This document shows positions 63,693 through 64,000 of a stretch of 64,000 nucleotides of DNA, one piece after another. The notes below the pieces were generated by a model. The model was not told where the DNA came from, ran no database searches, and was given only the letters and a program-made list of their open reading frames with translations. Numbering within the stretch: the first letter of the stretch is position 1; each line of letters opens with the position of its first letter. The stretch is taken from positions 1,302,001 to 1,366,000 of the forward strand of contig NZ_CP017075.1 of the NCBI RefSeq assembly GCF_001742225.1. Direction: 5' to 3'. The stretch is from Novosphingobium resinovorum. Lineage in GTDB: Bacteria > Pseudomonadota > Alphaproteobacteria > Sphingomonadales > Sphingomonadaceae. Both the position numbers and the translations under genes were made by a program.

Positions 63693-64000
63693 ATGCCGGT
63701 GAGTGAGATAGATACATTGGGGAGAGACGCCAAAGCGAATGCAGCCCGGTGCCTTGAGGATCTGGACACACCATGCCTTGTGCTCGACACAGATCGTATG
63801 GCGCGCAACGTCACCCGCCTTCGCAGCCGTCTCGCCTCTCATGGCGTTTGCCTGCGCCCCCATCTGAAGACTGGCAAGTCGGTTGAGGTCGCCCGGCGAA
63901 CGATGACGACACCGCAGGGCCCAGCGACAGTTTCGACGCTCAAGGAAGCCGAACTGTTTGCCGCAGCCGGCGTCACCGACCTTATTTACGCCGTCGGGAT
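63693..64000 (+). CDS. D-threonine-aldolase/D-serine-deaminase-like protein (5' part, cut by window end)
   Basis: The first 102 codons of a pyridoxal-phosphate enzyme with the alanine-racemase N-terminal fold. LDTPCLVLDTDRMARNVTRL starts the barrel and RPHLKTGKSVEVARR carries the PLP lysine (HxKT motif, Lys in HLKTGKS). Enzymes of this family include D-threonine aldolase, which yields glycine and an aldehyde, and D-serine dehydratases. The ATG at 63693 is read; the gene continues beyond the window. It lies after the aldehyde dehydrogenase and binding-protein genes. Confidence 0.82.
   Translation, partial: MPVSEIDTLGRDAKANAARCLEDLDTPCLVLDTDRMARNVTRLRSRLASHGVCLRPHLKTGKSVEVARRTMTTPQGPATVSTLKEAELFAAAGVTDLIYAVG

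Noticed and set aside
1..64000. CRISPR arrays, tRNA and rRNA genes
   Set aside because: No regularly spaced repeats and no cloverleaf or rRNA-like sequences were seen on either strand by eye.

Overview
The window looks like a high-GC alphaproteobacterium of the sphingomonad group (Sphingomonas/Sphingobium/Novosphingobium/Sphingopyxis type). The evidence is the set of families and their order: a Trb-type conjugation operon ending in DUF2274, a DUF736/DUF2958/DUF2285/ArdC conjugative-element backbone, a MucR-family regulator, an imuA-imuB-dnaE2 mutagenesis cassette behind an alphaproteobacterial GAAC-N7-GAAC LexA site, and a lasso peptide cluster of the TonB-receptor/isopeptidase type. I cannot name a species.

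Layout. (1) 44-19032, all on the minus strand: the transfer backbone of an integrative conjugative element or conjugative plasmid. In transcription order it holds DUF736, a small HTH protein resembling the excisionase RdfS, the S26 peptidase TraF, a lytic transglycosylase, a small conserved protein, a DUF3363 relaxase, the coupling protein TraG, a CopG-like protein, and trbB-C-D-E-J-L-F-G-I plus DUF2274. (2) 20.0-37.6 kb: genes that look like cargo or chromosome: DUF1345, GST, AI-2E exporter, MucR-like protein, AAC(6')-like acetyltransferase, HU, the SOS mutasome (imuA, imuB, dnaE2) with a DnaQ-like exonuclease, S1/P1 nuclease, aldo/keto reductase and an SRAP protein, with an IS5-like relic. 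(3) 37.7-43.7 kb, minus strand: backbone again (small CxxC protein, ParB, DUF2958, ArdC, and a DUF6499/DUF2285 pair). The pair is split at a run of six G and looks like the +1-frameshifted excision activator FseA of the Mesorhizobium symbiosis island ICEMlSymR7A. (4) 43.98-45.47 kb: LuxR and LuxI quorum-sensing genes, divergent from the FseA-like pair. (5) 45.47-55.26 kb: GntR regulator, lasso precursor, leader peptidase B, cyclase C, and convergently fecI, fecR, TonB-dependent receptor and lasso isopeptidase. (6) 55.3-59.4 kb: transglutaminase-like protein, glycine-zipper lipoprotein, second AI-2E exporter and small stress membrane proteins. (7) 59.6-64 kb: a LysR-type regulator divergent from an operon of aldehyde dehydrogenase, Tat-exported oligopeptide-type binding protein and a D-threonine-aldolase-like enzyme cut by the window end.

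How the parts fit. LuxI/LuxR, the frameshifted DUF6499-DUF2285 activator and the rdfS-traF pair match the known quorum-sensing to excision-activator to excisionase cascade of ICEMlSymR7A, so the LuxRI pair probably controls transfer of this element rather than only the neighbouring lasso genes. The lasso operon makes a 21-residue core (ring from Gly1 to Asp8 or Glu9). A strong terminator between precursor and enzyme genes should favour precursor RNA. The FecI/FecR/receptor/isopeptidase arm would sense, import and linearise the peptide. There is no lasso ABC exporter, as usual in this clade.

I saw no tRNA, rRNA, CRISPR array or integrase in the window. All assignments come from reading sequence motifs; no database search was run.
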